In this document: positions 1-8,678 of the stretch, piece after piece | How positions within the stretch are numbered: the stretch's first letter is position 1 | Layout of the letters: each line of letters starts with the position of its first letter | Assembly: GCA_020161615.1 (NCBI GenBank) | Contig: JAIUPD010000004.1 | Coordinates: 62,001 to 126,000 of the forward strand | Length of the DNA: 64,000 bases | Reading direction: 5' to 3' | Source of the DNA: Pseudomonadota bacterium | GTDB taxonomy: Bacteria > Pseudomonadota > Alphaproteobacteria > Rhodobacterales > Rhodobacteraceae | Translations under genes and position numbers: made by a program | The notes under the pieces: model-generated | Told to the model about the DNA's origin: nothing | Seen by the model: only the letters and a program-made list of their open reading frames with translations | The model's database searches: none

Positions 1-729
1 AAGATCTGGGGCTTCGATCAGGACGTGAACCCGCGCCAGTCCCGCGCCGCCATCGGCGTCATGCCGCAGGAGCTGACGGTCGATCCCTTCTTCACGCCCC
101 GCGAGTCGCTGGAGGTTCAGGCGGGTCTCTACGGCGTGCCGGCCCGCGACCGGCGCACGGACGAGATCCTCAGCCTGATCGGTCTGACCGACAAGCAGAA
201 CGCCTATGCCCGCACGCTCTCGGGCGGGATGCGGCGGCGTCTGTTGCTGGGCAAGGCGCTGGTCCATGCGCCGCAGGTGCTGGTTCTCGATGAACCCACC
301 GCGGGGGTCGACATCGAACTCCGGCAGATGCTCTGGGGCAATGTGCGCGAGCTCAACCGCCAGGGGATGACCATCATCCTGACCACGCATTACCTGGAAG
401 AAGCGCAGGAGATGTGCGACGAGATCGCCATCATCGACAAGGGCCGTCTGGTGGTGCGCGACACCACCGCCAATATTGTCGCCCGGGTCGATGCCAAGAC
501 CCTGCTGGTGCGGCTGGCCCGACCGGTGGGCGCGCTGACCCTGCCCGAGGGCGTCACGCGCGAGGACAAGGCCGAGGGCTGGCTCGCCTTCTCGTACCCG
601 CAGAGCCGGGTGCAGGCGGGGGCGGTGCTGGCGGCCTTACACGAGGCCGGGGCCGAGGTCGTCGACATCAAGACCACCGAGCCCAATCTGGAAGACGCCT
701 TCCTCGATTTCACCCGCCACCCGGCCTGA
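1..729 (+). CDS. ABC transporter ATP-binding protein, 5' end cut by window
   Basis: The reading frame is open from base 1, so the first 242 visible residues are the C-terminal part of a gene that starts outside the window; the Walker A motif is missing for that reason. Visible are a Q-loop (VMPQE), the ABC signature LSGGMRRR, Walker B followed by the D-loop (VLVLDEPTAGVD) and the H-loop (LTTHYLEEA). The family hydrolyses ATP on the inner membrane face to drive a permease; the signature with TAGVD and the roughly 75-residue tail resemble ABC-2 type exporters of the YadG/CcmA class. No permease gene follows, so the partner must lie upstream or elsewhere. The stop codon lies 2 bases from the stop of the convergent DarT-like gene. 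The substrate is unknown. Confidence 0.9.
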   Translation, partial: KIWGFDQDVNPRQSRAAIGVMPQELTVDPFFTPRESLEVQAGLYGVPARDRRTDEILSLIGLTDKQNAYARTLSGGMRRRLLLGKALVHAPQVLVLDEPTAGVDIELRQMLWGNVRELNRQGMTIILTTHYLEEAQEMCDEIAIIDKGRLVVRDTTANIVARVDAKTLLVRLARPVGALTLPEGVTREDKAEGWLAFSYPQSRVQAGAVLAALHEAGAEVVDIKTTEPNLEDAFLDFTRHPA

Positions 730-731
730 CC

Positions 732-1358
732 TCAGCCGCGGGGCAGGGGCGGGATGATGCGCCCGCCCTGCCGCGCGAAGGGCGCCAGCAGCACATCGCG
801 CTCAGGCCCGGGCAGCCGGTCCAGCAGCGCCTGAAGGGCGGCGGCTTCCTCCCGCGCGCTGGTCCAGGCGCCGAGGATGTAGTCGGGCGCGATCCGGCCC
901 TGCACCTGTACTTCGGCATCGGGGTCGCTGGGCAGCCAGAGGGCCAGCCCCTCGGGCGGATCGTCGAAGAACCGCCCCAGCCCCCAGGGACCGCCGAGGT
1001 AGCCGCGATGATCGCGCATCTGCCGGGTCGCGGCATTGGTGGCGCAGAAGCGGCAAGGCTCGCGCCAGAGGATCTCGGGATCGAGGAACAGCGCCACCCG
1101 CGCCGCATCCGCCACCCCGCCGCTTTTCTTGTCGAACAGGGAGGCGCTCATCGCCTCGATGCTGAGCGAGACGGCGGTAGGCTTCTTGTTGAGCTGCTCA
1201 CTCGGGGGCACGAGCGCATCGAACCGGGCTTCTGCCAGATCGGCGACGGGCCAGATGCCGTGCTCCACCATCGCCGGGACGTTCCGCAGGAAGGTGAAAT
1301 GCAGCAGGAACCGGATCCCCCGCTCGGCGACGATGCGCTGAATCCCCTCCGTCCTCAC
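732..1358 (-). CDS. DarT-like ssDNA thymidine ADP-ribosyltransferase family protein (DUF4433)
   Basis: A 208-residue protein that I assign to the DarT/DUF4433 family from motif layout. Near the N-terminus, RFLLHFT (R16, H20) followed by a short helix and VEHGI matches the NAD-binding entry of DarT. A TAVSLSI strand follows, then the FCATNAA segment, and AEVQVQGRIAPDYI near residues 148-161, where E149 sits where the catalytic glutamate of DarT is expected. Known DarT enzymes modify thymidine in single-stranded DNA and are held in check by the macrodomain protein DarG. No macrodomain gene lies next to it; the upstream gene is an MFS transporter. Its GTG start overlaps the MFS stop (GTGA), which implies translational coupling. 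Whether it is a toxin, a defence enzyme or a domesticated relative cannot be told from sequence. Confidence 0.75.
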   Translation of the reverse strand: MRTEGIQRIVAERGIRFLLHFTFLRNVPAMVEHGIWPVADLAEARFDALVPPSEQLNKKPTAVSLSIEAMSASLFDKKSGGVADAARVALFLDPEILWREPCRFCATNAATRQMRDHRGYLGGPWGLGRFFDDPPEGLALWLPSDPDAEVQVQGRIAPDYILGAWTSAREEAAALQALLDRLPGPERDVLLAPFARQGGRIIPPLPRG

Positions 1359-2497
1359 CGCCCGCCATCCGGCCGGAGCGAGGCTGCGAAGGCCGTGATC
1401 CCCAGGGCCAGCAGCGCGATCAGCCAGAAGGCCACCGGCAGCGAGAAGGCGTGCCCGATGCCGCCGATCACCGCCGGCCCCAGCACCATGCCGCCATAGC
1501 CCAGCGTCGCCACCCCGGCGATGGCCCGGCCCTGCGGCGTGTCGCGGTCATTGGCGGCGCGGGTGAAGGCCAGCGGGATCACCACCGAATACCCCAGTCC
1601 CAGCAATGCGAAACCGATCAGCCCGGTGACCAGCGTCTGCCCGACCAGCGCCACGACCAGCCCGGCGAAGGCGAAAAGCCCGGCGATCCGCGCCGTCACC
1701 ACCGGCCCAAGCCGGGCGATGGCATGGCCGGCGGTCAGCCGGGCCACGAACATCGCCGCGGAATAGACGGTGTAGCCGAGCGCGGCGCTCGCCTCGTCCG
1801 TCTGGGCGATCTGGGTCAGGAAGACGGCCGACCAATCGGCCATCGCCCCCTCGCCCAGCGAGGAACAGAAGGCCACGAAACCCACCACCATCAGGCTGCG
1901 CGAGGGCAGGGCGAACCCCGGTCCCTTGGCGGCGCTGCGCTGCGATTCCCAGGGGATCAGCGCCAGCCCCAGGGTCAGCGCCCCGAAGACCAGCGCCACC
2001 AGCCCGAAATGCGCGACGGTGCCCAGCCCCAGCGCAACCGCCCCGCCGCCAGTCAGCGCGCCGATCCCGGCGCCGAGGCTCCACATCGCGTGGAAGGCCG
2101 ACATGATCGGGCGCATCACCTTGCGCTCGACCTCGGCGGCCCAGCCGTTCATCGCCACATCCATCGCCCCATGCCCCGCGCCGAACAGCAGAAGCGCCAG
2201 CGCCAGCCAGCCGGTCGAGGGCGCCAGCGCGATCAGCGGGAGGCACAGCGCGTAATAGACCCCGATCGCGCGCGAGGCCCGGTCGGCGCCGATCCGGTCG
2301 CTCAGCCGCCCGGCCAGCGGAAAGGACAGGATCGCGCCCAAGGCCAGACACAGCAGCAGCCGCCCCAAAGCGCCGTGGTCCAGCGCGAAGGCCTCGACAA
2401 AGGCGGGCACCCGGGCGGCCCAGGCGCCGAACAGGATGCCGTTGAGGAAGAACATCGCCGAAACGGCAAGGCGCGCGCGGCGCAGGCTGGGATACAC
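1355..2497 (-). CDS. MFS transporter
   Basis: A protein of about 380 residues with roughly twelve hydrophobic segments and an MFS loop 2-3 motif (GRLSDRIGADRAS). The overall pattern resembles the YbjJ-like sugar/drug-type MFS group; the substrate is unknown. A longer frame starts at 2626, but its first 43 residues are Arg/Gly/Pro-rich, non-membrane and would leave only 20 bases to the divergent ridA-like start. I therefore prefer the GTG at 2497, just upstream of the first membrane helix (MFFLNGILFGAW). The gene shares a GTGA stop-start overlap with the DarT-like gene downstream, so the two are probably co-translated. Confidence 0.85.
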   Translation of the reverse strand: MYPSLRRARLAVSAMFFLNGILFGAWAARVPAFVEAFALDHGALGRLLLCLALGAILSFPLAGRLSDRIGADRASRAIGVYYALCLPLIALAPSTGWLALALLLFGAGHGAMDVAMNGWAAEVERKVMRPIMSAFHAMWSLGAGIGALTGGGAVALGLGTVAHFGLVALVFGALTLGLALIPWESQRSAAKGPGFALPSRSLMVVGFVAFCSSLGEGAMADWSAVFLTQIAQTDEASAALGYTVYSAAMFVARLTAGHAIARLGPVVTARIAGLFAFAGLVVALVGQTLVTGLIGFALLGLGYSVVIPLAFTRAANDRDTPQGRAIAGVATLGYGGMVLGPAVIGGIGHAFSLPVAFWLIALLALGITAFAASLRPDGGR

Positions 2498-2646
2498 GGC
2501 GGGCCTCGGCTGTCGGGTCAGGCCGCCAGAAGTGCCCCAGAGCCGCGCCCCCCGCAACCCCCGCCCGCCGCGGGCCGGGGCTTTTCGCCGCGGCGCAAAC
2601 GTGCTTACCTCCGCCCCGAGCCGCACGCGCCAACAGGAGAGAGCCC

Positions 2647-3111
2647 ATGCCCCATGCCATCGACGCCCGGATCGAGGAACTGGGCCACATTCTGCCCGCC
2701 GCCCCGGCGCCCGCCGCCAATTACGTGCCCTGGGTGATCTCGGGCAACCAGATCTTCGTCTCGGGGCAGGTCAGCCAGGCCAATGGCAGTTTCGTCACCG
2801 GCAAGCTGGGCGCCGATCTGAGCACCGAACAGGGGGCCGAGGCCGCGCGCTCCTGCGCGCTGTCGCTTCTGGCGCAATGCAAGGCGGCGCTGGGCGGCGA
2901 CTGGTCGCGGCTGAAGCGCGTGGTGAAGCTGACGGGTTTCGTCAATTGCACCCCCGATTTCCACGACCAGCCCAAGGTCATCAACGGCGCCTCGGATTTC
3001 CTGGTCGCCGTGCTGGGCGATGCCGGGCGCCATGCCCGCTCGGCGGTCGGCGCGCCCTCGCTTCCTCTGGGCGTCGCGGTGGAAATCGAGGCGATCTTCG
3101 AGATCGCCTGA
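2647..3111 (+). CDS. RidA (YjgF/YER057c/UK114) family protein
   Basis: A 154-residue protein of the Rid family, whose RidA members hydrolyse reactive enamine/imine intermediates released by PLP enzymes. The family core (ISGNQIFVSGQ, then RSAVGA and VEIEA) is intact. R131 and E146 keep the 15-residue spacing of the arginine and glutamate that line the RidA active site. It is longer than classical RidA (about 130 residues), with about 25 extra residues at the N-terminus that fit the RidA-like subgroup in which the partner is undefined. An AGGAGAG ribosome site precedes the ATG. Its TGA overlaps the ATG of the phosphodiesterase gene by one base (TGATG), so it heads the plus-strand run that ends with phhB. 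Confidence 0.9.
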   Translation: MPHAIDARIEELGHILPAAPAPAANYVPWVISGNQIFVSGQVSQANGSFVTGKLGADLSTEQGAEAARSCALSLLAQCKAALGGDWSRLKRVVKLTGFVNCTPDFHDQPKVINGASDFLVAVLGDAGRHARSAVGAPSLPLGVAVEIEAIFEIA

Positions 3112-3890
3112 TGCGCGTCCCCCTGCCCGAGGATTTCCTGCGCCTGCCCATCGCGCATCGTGCCTATCACGATGCCGAGGCCAAACGCCCCGAGAATTCG
3201 CTGCCCGCGATCCGGGCGGCGATCCGCGCGGGCTACGGGATCGAGATCGACCTCCAGCCCTCGGCCGACGGGCAGGCGATGGTCTTTCATGACGAGATGC
3301 TGGACCGGCTGACCTTTGACACGGGCCCGGTCGCCGCGCGGTCGGCCGCCGAGTTGCAGCGCATCCGCGTTCGCGCCTCGGCCGAGCCGATCCCGACCTT
3401 CCGGCAGGTTCTGGCCGAGGTGGCGGGCAAGGTGCCGCTGCTGGTCGAGATCAAGGACCAGTCTGGCGCTTTCGGCCCGACCAACGGCGTGCTGGAGGCC
3501 GCGACCGCCGCCGCGCTTCAGGGCTATGACGGGCCGGTGGCGCTGATGTCCTTCAACCCGCATTCGGTGGCGCATCTGCAGCGGCTGGCGCCGCAGGTGC
3601 CGCGGGGGCTGACGACCTATGCCTTCCCGGCCGAGGATTTCCCGCCCGGCCTGCCGCCCGAACTGGAGGAACGCCGGCAGGCGCTGGCCGCCATCGAGGA
3701 TTACGACCGGGTCGGGGCCAGCTTCATCTCGCACCATTGGCGCGATCTGGCGCGGCCCCGGGTGGCCGAGCTGAAGGCGCAGGGCGCGGCGGTCCTGTGC
3801 TGGACCATCCGCTCGCCCGAGGAAGAGGCCGAGGCCCGGCGGATCGCCCAGAACGTCACCTTCGAGCATTACGCCGCCGTGCAGCCCTGA
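3111..3890 (+). CDS. Glycerophosphodiester phosphodiesterase family protein
   Basis: A 259-residue TIM-barrel GDPD. Metal and catalytic positions are visible as H16-R17, PEN (27-29), E45-I-D47 and H60-D61, followed by the VEIKD strand and a C-terminal WTI strand typical of the barrel. The family cleaves glycerophosphodiesters to glycerol-3-phosphate and an alcohol. No signal peptide is present, so it is predicted cytoplasmic. The usual HRG triplet reads HRA here, a conservative departure. The start overlaps the RidA stop. Which diester it uses cannot be inferred. Confidence 0.9.
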   Translation: MRVPLPEDFLRLPIAHRAYHDAEAKRPENSLPAIRAAIRAGYGIEIDLQPSADGQAMVFHDEMLDRLTFDTGPVAARSAAELQRIRVRASAEPIPTFRQVLAEVAGKVPLLVEIKDQSGAFGPTNGVLEAATAAALQGYDGPVALMSFNPHSVAHLQRLAPQVPRGLTTYAFPAEDFPPGLPPELEERRQALAAIEDYDRVGASFISHHWRDLARPRVAELKAQGAAVLCWTIRSPEEEAEARRIAQNVTFEHYAAVQP

Positions 3891-3943
3891 CCGGGCATCG
3901 CGCGGGGCCTTGACCGGCGCCTTCGGGCGACCAGCTACAGGCT

Positions 3944-5116
3944 ATGGGGCAGGGGAAAGCCGTGGACATCACCCTCGTCAACGGGATCGGCGACATCGAG
4001 GCCGCGGATTGGGACGCGCTCTGCGCCCAGGATGGCGGCCGCCCGCAGGATCCCTTCACGACGCATCGCTTCCTTCACGCGCTGGAGGCCTCGCGCTCGG
4101 TCGGGCCGGGCACGGGATGGGAGGCGCGGCATCTGACCATCCGGCAGGACGGGCGCCTGCTGGCGGCGATGCCGCTTTACGTGAAGCTGCACAGCCAGGG
4201 CGAATACATCTTCGACCATGCCTTCGCCGATGCCTGGCAACGGGCAGGGGGCCAGTATTACCCTAAGCTGCAATCGGCGGTCCCCTTCACCCCCGCCACC
4301 GGCCCCCGTCTGCTGGGCGCGCCGGAACTCAGGCCGATCCTGCTGCGCGCGCTGGCCGAGGTGACGCGCTCGAACGACCTTTCCTCGGCCCATGTCACCT
4401 TCTGTACCGCGGAAGAGGCCGGGATCGGCGTCGAGGAAGGCTATCTGCATCGCGTCACCCAGCAATTCCACTGGCAGGATGAGGGCTATGGCGATTTCGA
4501 CGGCTTCCTGAATGCGCTCGCCTCCCGCAAGCGCAAGACGATCCGGCGCGAACGGGCGCAGGCGCAGGCCTTCGGCGGCACGATCCACGCCTATACCGGC
4601 GCGGACCTGAAGCCGGAACACTGGGACGCCTTCTGGCGCTTCTATCAGGATACCGGCAGCCGAAAATGGGGCCGCCCCTATCTGACGCGGGCCTTCTTCG
4701 ATCAGGTGCACGGCACGATGGCCGACGACATCCTGCTGGTTTTGGCCGAACGGAACGGCCGCCCGGTGGCGGGGGCGCTCAATTTCATCGGCGCGGACAC
4801 GCTCTTCGGCCGCTACTGGGGCTGTGTCGAGGATCACCCCTGCCTGCATTTCGAACTCTGCTATTATCAGGCGATCGACTGGGCGCTGGCCCATGGCCTG
4901 ACCCGGGTCGAGGCCGGCGCGCAGGGTGAGCATAAACTCGCGCGCGGCTATCTGCCCGCCGAGGTGCATTCGCTGCATTGGTTTCCCGACCGCCGTTTCC
5001 GCGACGCGGTGGCGGATTACCTCCAGGCCGAGACCGCCGCCATCGGCGACGAGATGCGGCTTCTGGAAAGCTACGGCCCCTTCCGTCGCGGCCCCCAACC
5101 CGAGGAGCAGGAATGA
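3944..5116 (+). CDS. FemAB-like N-acyltransferase (COG3146/DUF482)
   Basis: A 390-residue protein of the DUF482/FemAB_like family, which adopts a GNAT-type fold. Characteristic segments are the paired aromatic stretch around QGEYIFDHAFADAW, the YYPKLQSAVPFTP motif, and a C-terminal GAQGEHKLARGY motif. Family members are often annotated as peptidoglycan biosynthesis proteins, but no member's acceptor is firmly known to me. An in-frame GTG at 3962 (VDITLVNG) is an alternative start. Its stop overlaps the start of the GST gene (ATGA). Confidence 0.88.
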   Translation: MGQGKAVDITLVNGIGDIEAADWDALCAQDGGRPQDPFTTHRFLHALEASRSVGPGTGWEARHLTIRQDGRLLAAMPLYVKLHSQGEYIFDHAFADAWQRAGGQYYPKLQSAVPFTPATGPRLLGAPELRPILLRALAEVTRSNDLSSAHVTFCTAEEAGIGVEEGYLHRVTQQFHWQDEGYGDFDGFLNALASRKRKTIRRERAQAQAFGGTIHAYTGADLKPEHWDAFWRFYQDTGSRKWGRPYLTRAFFDQVHGTMADDILLVLAERNGRPVAGALNFIGADTLFGRYWGCVEDHPCLHFELCYYQAIDWALAHGLTRVEAGAQGEHKLARGYLPAEVHSLHWFPDRRFRDAVADYLQAETAAIGDEMRLLESYGPFRRGPQPEEQE

Positions 5117-5706
5117 TCGACTTCTACACCAACCCCCGCTCGCGCGGTGCCATCGCCCGCTGGATGCTGGAAGAGGTCGGCGCCCCCTACCGCGAGCATC
5201 GGCTGGAGTTCGGCACCACGATCAAGGCGGCCGAGTATCTGGCGATCAACCCGATGGGCAAGGTGCCGGCCATTGTCCACGACGGCCAGGTGGTGACCGA
5301 GGCCGCGGCGATCTGCGCCTATCTGGCCGACGCTTTCCCCGAGGCGGGGCTTGCCCCGCCCGCGGCCGAACGCGGCGCCTATTACCGCTGGCTCTTCTTC
5401 GGCGCGGGCCCGGTCGAGTCGGCGGTGGTGAACAACGCCATGGGCTTCGTCGTCCCGCCCGAGCGCAAGGTTGCGGTGGGCTACGGGTCCTTCGACGAAG
5501 TGGTTGCGGTGCTGGAGAAGCGGCTGGAGGCGAGCCCCTACCTGGCGGGCGAGCGCTTCACGGCGGTGGATGTCTATACTGGCTCGCAGATCGGCTGGGG
5601 GATGATGTTCGGCACCCTGCCGACCCGCCCCGCCTTCGAGGCCTATTGGAACCGCATCAAGGATCGCCCGGCCCGCGCGGTCGCCACTGCCAAGGATGCC
5701 GCGTGA
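5113..5706 (+). CDS. Glutathione S-transferase family protein
   Basis: A 197-residue GST with an N-terminal thioredoxin-like domain (FYTNPRSRGAIARWMLEE, then the cis-proline region MGKVPAIV and the EAAAI glutathione-binding turn) and an all-helical C-terminal domain containing the N-capping motif FTAVDVY. The serine or arginine near the N-terminus would have to activate the thiol of glutathione, as in bacterial theta/beta-like GSTs. The start is fixed by the ATGA overlap with the upstream gene, and its own stop overlaps phhB (TGATG). The substrate is unknown. Confidence 0.9.
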   Translation: MIDFYTNPRSRGAIARWMLEEVGAPYREHRLEFGTTIKAAEYLAINPMGKVPAIVHDGQVVTEAAAICAYLADAFPEAGLAPPAAERGAYYRWLFFGAGPVESAVVNNAMGFVVPPERKVAVGYGSFDEVVAVLEKRLEASPYLAGERFTAVDVYTGSQIGWGMMFGTLPTRPAFEAYWNRIKDRPARAVATAKDAA

Positions 5707-6008
5707 TGGCGCGGCCGCAGGTTCTGGCCGGCGCGGCCCGGGATGAGGCTCTGGCGGAACTCACGGCGTCGGGCTGGACCCATGATTCCGCCACCGACCG
5801 GCTGTCAAAGGGCTTCCGCTTCAAGGATTTCAGCGCCGCCTGGGGCTGGATGAGCCGCGTGGCGCTGGAAGCCGAAAGGCTGGACCATCACCCCGACTGG
5901 TCGAACAGCTGGAACAAGGTCGAGGTCTCGCTGACCACGCATGACCAGAAGGGGCTGACCGAACTGGATCTGGCGCTGGCCCGGGCCATGGACAAGATCG
6001 CCGGCTGA
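5706..6008 (+). CDS. phhB: 4a-hydroxytetrahydrobiopterin (pterin-4a-carbinolamine) dehydratase
   Basis: A 100-residue protein of the PCD/DCoH family. The hallmark H61-H62-P63-D-W segment followed by NKVEVSLTTHD (H79) is intact. The enzyme dehydrates 4a-hydroxy-tetrahydropterin, regenerating the pterin cofactor of aromatic amino acid hydroxylases; some bacterial homologues are also linked to molybdopterin metabolism. No phenylalanine hydroxylase gene is in the window. It is the last gene of the run, followed by a GC-rich hairpin before rpmC. Confidence 0.92.
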   Translation: MARPQVLAGAARDEALAELTASGWTHDSATDRLSKGFRFKDFSAAWGWMSRVALEAERLDHHPDWSNSWNKVEVSLTTHDQKGLTELDLALARAMDKIAG

Positions 6009-6015
6009 GCCCGCT

Positions 6016-6043
6016 GGAAAAGGCCGCGGGCGCGGCCCTTTCC
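6016..6043 (+). terminator. GC-rich hairpin after phhB
   Basis: A 13-base stem (6016-6028 with 6031-6043) with one mismatch, just after the phhB stop. It ends in TTTCCCC rather than a long T-run. It separates the preceding run from the ribosomal genes. Confidence 0.5.
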
Positions 6044-6182
6044 CCTTGCCTTGCTGGTCCCTCTCCCTTATAGCGCCTCATCCTGCGGATTCCGGTGTCG
6101 GAATCAGCAGGCTCGTCATTGACTCCACCGGACGCAGGGTAACCCGCAAGGGCCCTCTGGTGATGTTGAAAGGAACAGGCGC

Positions 6183-6386
6183 ATGAACGCCGCTGAACTG
6201 AAGAACAAGACCCCCGATCAGCTTCGCGCTGATCTGGTGGCCCTGAAGAAGGAGGCCTTCAACCTCCGCTTCCAGAAAGCCACCAGCCAGCTGGAAAACA
6301 CCGCCCGCATCCGTCAGGTGCGCCGCGATGTGGCCCGGGTGAACACCGTACTGAACCAGAAAGCCGCCGAAGCGGCGAGCAACTGA
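6183..6386 (+). CDS. rpmC: 50S ribosomal protein L29 (uL29)
   Basis: 67 residues; the two-helix L29 pattern is visible ([26 protein letters not shown], then [17 protein letters not shown]). It binds 23S rRNA beside the polypeptide exit tunnel. A GAAAGGA ribosome site lies 10 bases before the ATG. In most bacteria rplP directly precedes rpmC; here the preceding gene is phhB on the same strand, with 174 bases between, so the S10-side genes are not contiguous with this block. rpsQ follows after 11 bases. Confidence 0.97.
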   Translation: MNAAELKNKTPDQLRADLVALKKEAFNLRFQKATSQLENTARIRQVRRDVARVNTVLNQKAAEAASN

Positions 6387-6397
6387 GGTAACGAGAC

Positions 6398-6637
6398 ATG
6401 CCCAAACGCATCCTGCAAGGCACCGTGACCTCGGACAAGAACGAGCAGACGGTTACCGTCCTGGTCGAGCGCCGCTTCACGCACCCCGTCATGAAGAAGA
6501 CCGTCCGTTCGTCGAAGAAATATCGCGCGCACGATCCTCTGAACACCTTCAAGGTCGGTGACACTGTTCGTATCGAAGAGTGCGCTCCGGTCTCGAAATC
6601 GAAGCGCTGGCGCGTCGTGACCGAGGCTTCGGCCTGA
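6398..6637 (+). CDS. rpsQ: 30S ribosomal protein S17 (uS17)
   Basis: 79 residues, normal family length. The OB-fold S17 core is clear: [16 protein letters not shown], the basic loop [18 protein letters not shown], and [19 protein letters not shown]. It is a primary binder of 16S rRNA in early 30S assembly. Translated after rpmC with an 11-base gap; rplN follows after 62 bases that hold a short GGGG/CCCC stem. Confidence 0.97.
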   Translation: MPKRILQGTVTSDKNEQTVTVLVERRFTHPVMKKTVRSSKKYRAHDPLNTFKVGDTVRIEECAPVSKSKRWRVVTEASA

Positions 6638-6699
6638 TCTCGCGCTCCTGCGACTAACGAAACCCTGGGGGATCATCCCCAAAGGTCGGGAGACTATCC

Positions 6700-7068
6700 A
6701 TGATCCAGATGCAGACCAATCTGGATGTTGCTGACAACTCCGGCGCCCGCCGGGTTCAGTGCATCAAGGTTCTGGGCGGTTCGCATCGCCGCTATGCCTC
6801 CGTGGGCGACATCATCGTGGTGTCGGTCAAGGAAGCGATTCCGAAAGGCCGTGTGAAAAAGGGTGACGTCCGCAAGGCCGTCGTCGTCCGCACCGCCAAG
6901 GAAGTTCGCCGTGAAGACGGCACCGCCATCCGCTTCGACCGCAACGCCGCCGTCATCCTGAACAACCAGGGCGAACCGGTCGGCACCCGTATCTTCGGGC
7001 CGGTCGTTCGCGAGCTGCGGGCGAAGAACTTCATGAAGATCATCTCGCTGGCGCCGGAGGTGCTCTGA
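6700..7068 (+). CDS. rplN: 50S ribosomal protein L14 (uL14)
   Basis: 122 residues, the usual L14 length. Family landmarks are [18 protein letters not shown], the [17 protein letters not shown] basic hairpin, and GPVVRELR near the end. It sits at the subunit interface (bridge B8). Its TGA overlaps the ATG of rplX by one base. Confidence 0.97.
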   Translation: MIQMQTNLDVADNSGARRVQCIKVLGGSHRRYASVGDIIVVSVKEAIPKGRVKKGDVRKAVVVRTAKEVRREDGTAIRFDRNAAVILNNQGEPVGTRIFGPVVRELRAKNFMKIISLAPEVL

Positions 7069-7373
7069 TGGCCGCGAAACTGAAAAAGGGCGACAAGGTC
7101 GTCGTCCTCACCGGCAAGGACAAGGGCAAGAAGGGTGAGATCACCCAGGTCATGCCCAAGGACAACAAAGCCGTGGTCGAGGGCATCAACATCGCCATCC
7201 GTCACACCAAGCAGAGCCAGACCTCGCAGGGCGGCCGCCTTCCGCAGGCGATGCCGATCGACCTGTCGAACCTGGCCCTCGTCGATGCCAACGGCAAGGC
7301 GACCCGCGTCGGCTTCCGCGTGGAAGACGGCACCAAGGTGCGCTTCGCCAAGACCACTGGGGACGTGATCTGA
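7068..7373 (+). CDS. rplX: 50S ribosomal protein L24 (uL24)
   Basis: 101 residues with the N-terminal KOW motif ([19 protein letters not shown]). It is an assembly-initiating protein of the 50S subunit near the tunnel exit. Overlaps both neighbours by one base (TGATG at each end), so rplN, rplX and rplE are translationally coupled. Confidence 0.97.
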   Translation: MAAKLKKGDKVVVLTGKDKGKKGEITQVMPKDNKAVVEGINIAIRHTKQSQTSQGGRLPQAMPIDLSNLALVDANGKATRVGFRVEDGTKVRFAKTTGDVI

Positions 7374-7933
7374 TGCTGGACGCTGCGACTTACACCCCGC
7401 GCTTCAAGGCCGACTACAAGAACCGCATCCGTGCGGCTCTGAAGGAAGAGTTCGGCTACAAGAACGACATGATGATCCCGCGTCTGGACAAGATCGTCCT
7501 GAACATGGGCGTCGGCGAAGCGGTGAAAGACACCAAGAAGGTGAAATCGGCCCAGGCCGACCTGACCCTGATCGCCGGCCAGCAGGCCGTCATCACCAAG
7601 GCGAAAAACTCGATCGCGGGCTTCCGGGTCCGTGAAGAGATGCCGCTCGGCACCAAGGTCACCCTCCGCGGCGACCGGATGTACGAGTTCCTGGATCGCC
7701 TGATCACCGTCGCGCTGCCGCGCGTCCGCGACTTCCGCGGCGTGAAAGGCAACTCGTTCGATGGTCGCGGCAACTATGCCATGGGCCTCAAGGAACACAT
7801 CGTCTTCCCGGAAATCGACTTCGACAAGGTCGATGAGGTTCTGGGTATGGACATCATCATCTGCACCACCGCGAAAACCGACGCGGAAGCCAAGGCGCTG
7901 TTGAAGCAATTCAACATGCCCTTCATGGCCTGA
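7373..7933 (+). CDS. rplE: 50S ribosomal protein L5 (uL5)
   Basis: 186 residues, normal length. Landmarks are [15 protein letters not shown], the P-site loop region [26 protein letters not shown], and the C-terminal [18 protein letters not shown] strand-helix. It binds 5S rRNA and contacts P-site tRNA. Starts at the ATG overlapping the rplX stop; rpsN follows after 19 bases. Confidence 0.97.
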   Translation: MLDAATYTPRFKADYKNRIRAALKEEFGYKNDMMIPRLDKIVLNMGVGEAVKDTKKVKSAQADLTLIAGQQAVITKAKNSIAGFRVREEMPLGTKVTLRGDRMYEFLDRLITVALPRVRDFRGVKGNSFDGRGNYAMGLKEHIVFPEIDFDKVDEVLGMDIIICTTAKTDAEAKALLKQFNMPFMA

Positions 7934-7952
7934 CGCGGAAGGAGAGAGAAAC

Positions 7953-8258
7953 ATGGCTAAAAAATCCATGGTCGAGCGCGAGAAGAAGCGTCAGAAGCTG
8001 GTGGAGCAATACGCCGGCAAACGCGCTGCCCTGAAGGCGATCGCGGCCGACCCGAGCAATTCGATGGAAGACCGGTTCAAGGCGAACCTGAAACTGGCGG
8101 AACTGCCGCGGAACTCCTCCGCGACCCGCCTGCACAACCGCTGCGAGCTGACCGGCCGTCCGAAGGCCTATTACCGCAAGCTGCAATTGTCGCGGATCAT
8201 GCTGCGCGAGCTCGGCTCGTTCGGCCAGATCCCCGGCATGGTCAAGTCGAGCTGGTAA
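7953..8258 (+). CDS. rpsN: 30S ribosomal protein S14 (uS14), zinc-free form
   Basis: 101 residues, the long zinc-independent form: the C-terminal half holds [23 protein letters not shown] with a single cysteine instead of the two CxxC pairs of the short form. It acts in late 30S assembly. A GGAAGGAGAG ribosome site precedes the ATG. rpsH follows after 13 bases. Confidence 0.97.
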   Translation: MAKKSMVEREKKRQKLVEQYAGKRAALKAIAADPSNSMEDRFKANLKLAELPRNSSATRLHNRCELTGRPKAYYRKLQLSRIMLRELGSFGQIPGMVKSSW

Positions 8259-8271
8259 GGAGGGTACGCAT

Positions 8272-8667
8272 ATGATGAACGATCCTCTCGGCGATATGCT
8301 GACCCGCATCCGCAACGCGCAGATGCGCGGCAAGTCGACCGTCCGCACGCCGGCGTCGAAGCTGCGCGCCTGGGTGCTCGACGTTCTCGCGAACGAAGGC
8401 TACATCCGCGGGTATGAGCGCGTGACCTCCTCGGACGGTCATGCCGAGCTGGAAATCCAGCTCAAGTACTCGGCCGGTGAGCCCGCGATCCGCGAGCTGA
8501 GCCGCGTCTCCAAGCCTGGCCGCCGCGTTTACGCCGGCGCCCGGGAAATCCCGTCGGTCCGCAACGGCCTCGGCGTTTCGGTGGTTTCGACCCCGAAAGG
8601 CGTGATGTCCGATGCGGCGGCACGCGCTGCCAATGTCGGCGGCGAAGTGCTCTGCCGCGTGTTCTGA
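8272..8667 (+). CDS. rpsH: 30S ribosomal protein S8 (uS8)
   Basis: 131 residues with both S8 domains: the N-terminal [16 protein letters not shown] and the C-terminal [16 protein letters not shown]. Two adjacent ATG codons (8272, 8275) follow the TAAGGAGGG ribosome site; 8275 gives the more typical MNDP start, with spacing that allows either. In E. coli S8 represses the spc operon by binding near rplE; no such site was demonstrable here by eye. Confidence 0.96.
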   Translation: MMNDPLGDMLTRIRNAQMRGKSTVRTPASKLRAWVLDVLANEGYIRGYERVTSSDGHAELEIQLKYSAGEPAIRELSRVSKPGRRVYAGAREIPSVRNGLGVSVVSTPKGVMSDAAARAANVGGEVLCRVF

Positions 8668-8678
8668 GGAGGGCTGAA

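Noticed and set aside
1355-2626. Long form of the MFS transporter starting at 2626
   Set aside because: The additional 43 residues are hydrophilic Arg/Gly-rich and would start only 20 bases from the divergent RidA gene; the GTG at 2497 is adjacent to the first helix.
6638-6699. GGGG/CCCC stem before rplN as a terminator
   Set aside because: Only four base pairs, no T-run and inside a coupled ribosomal run; too weak to call.
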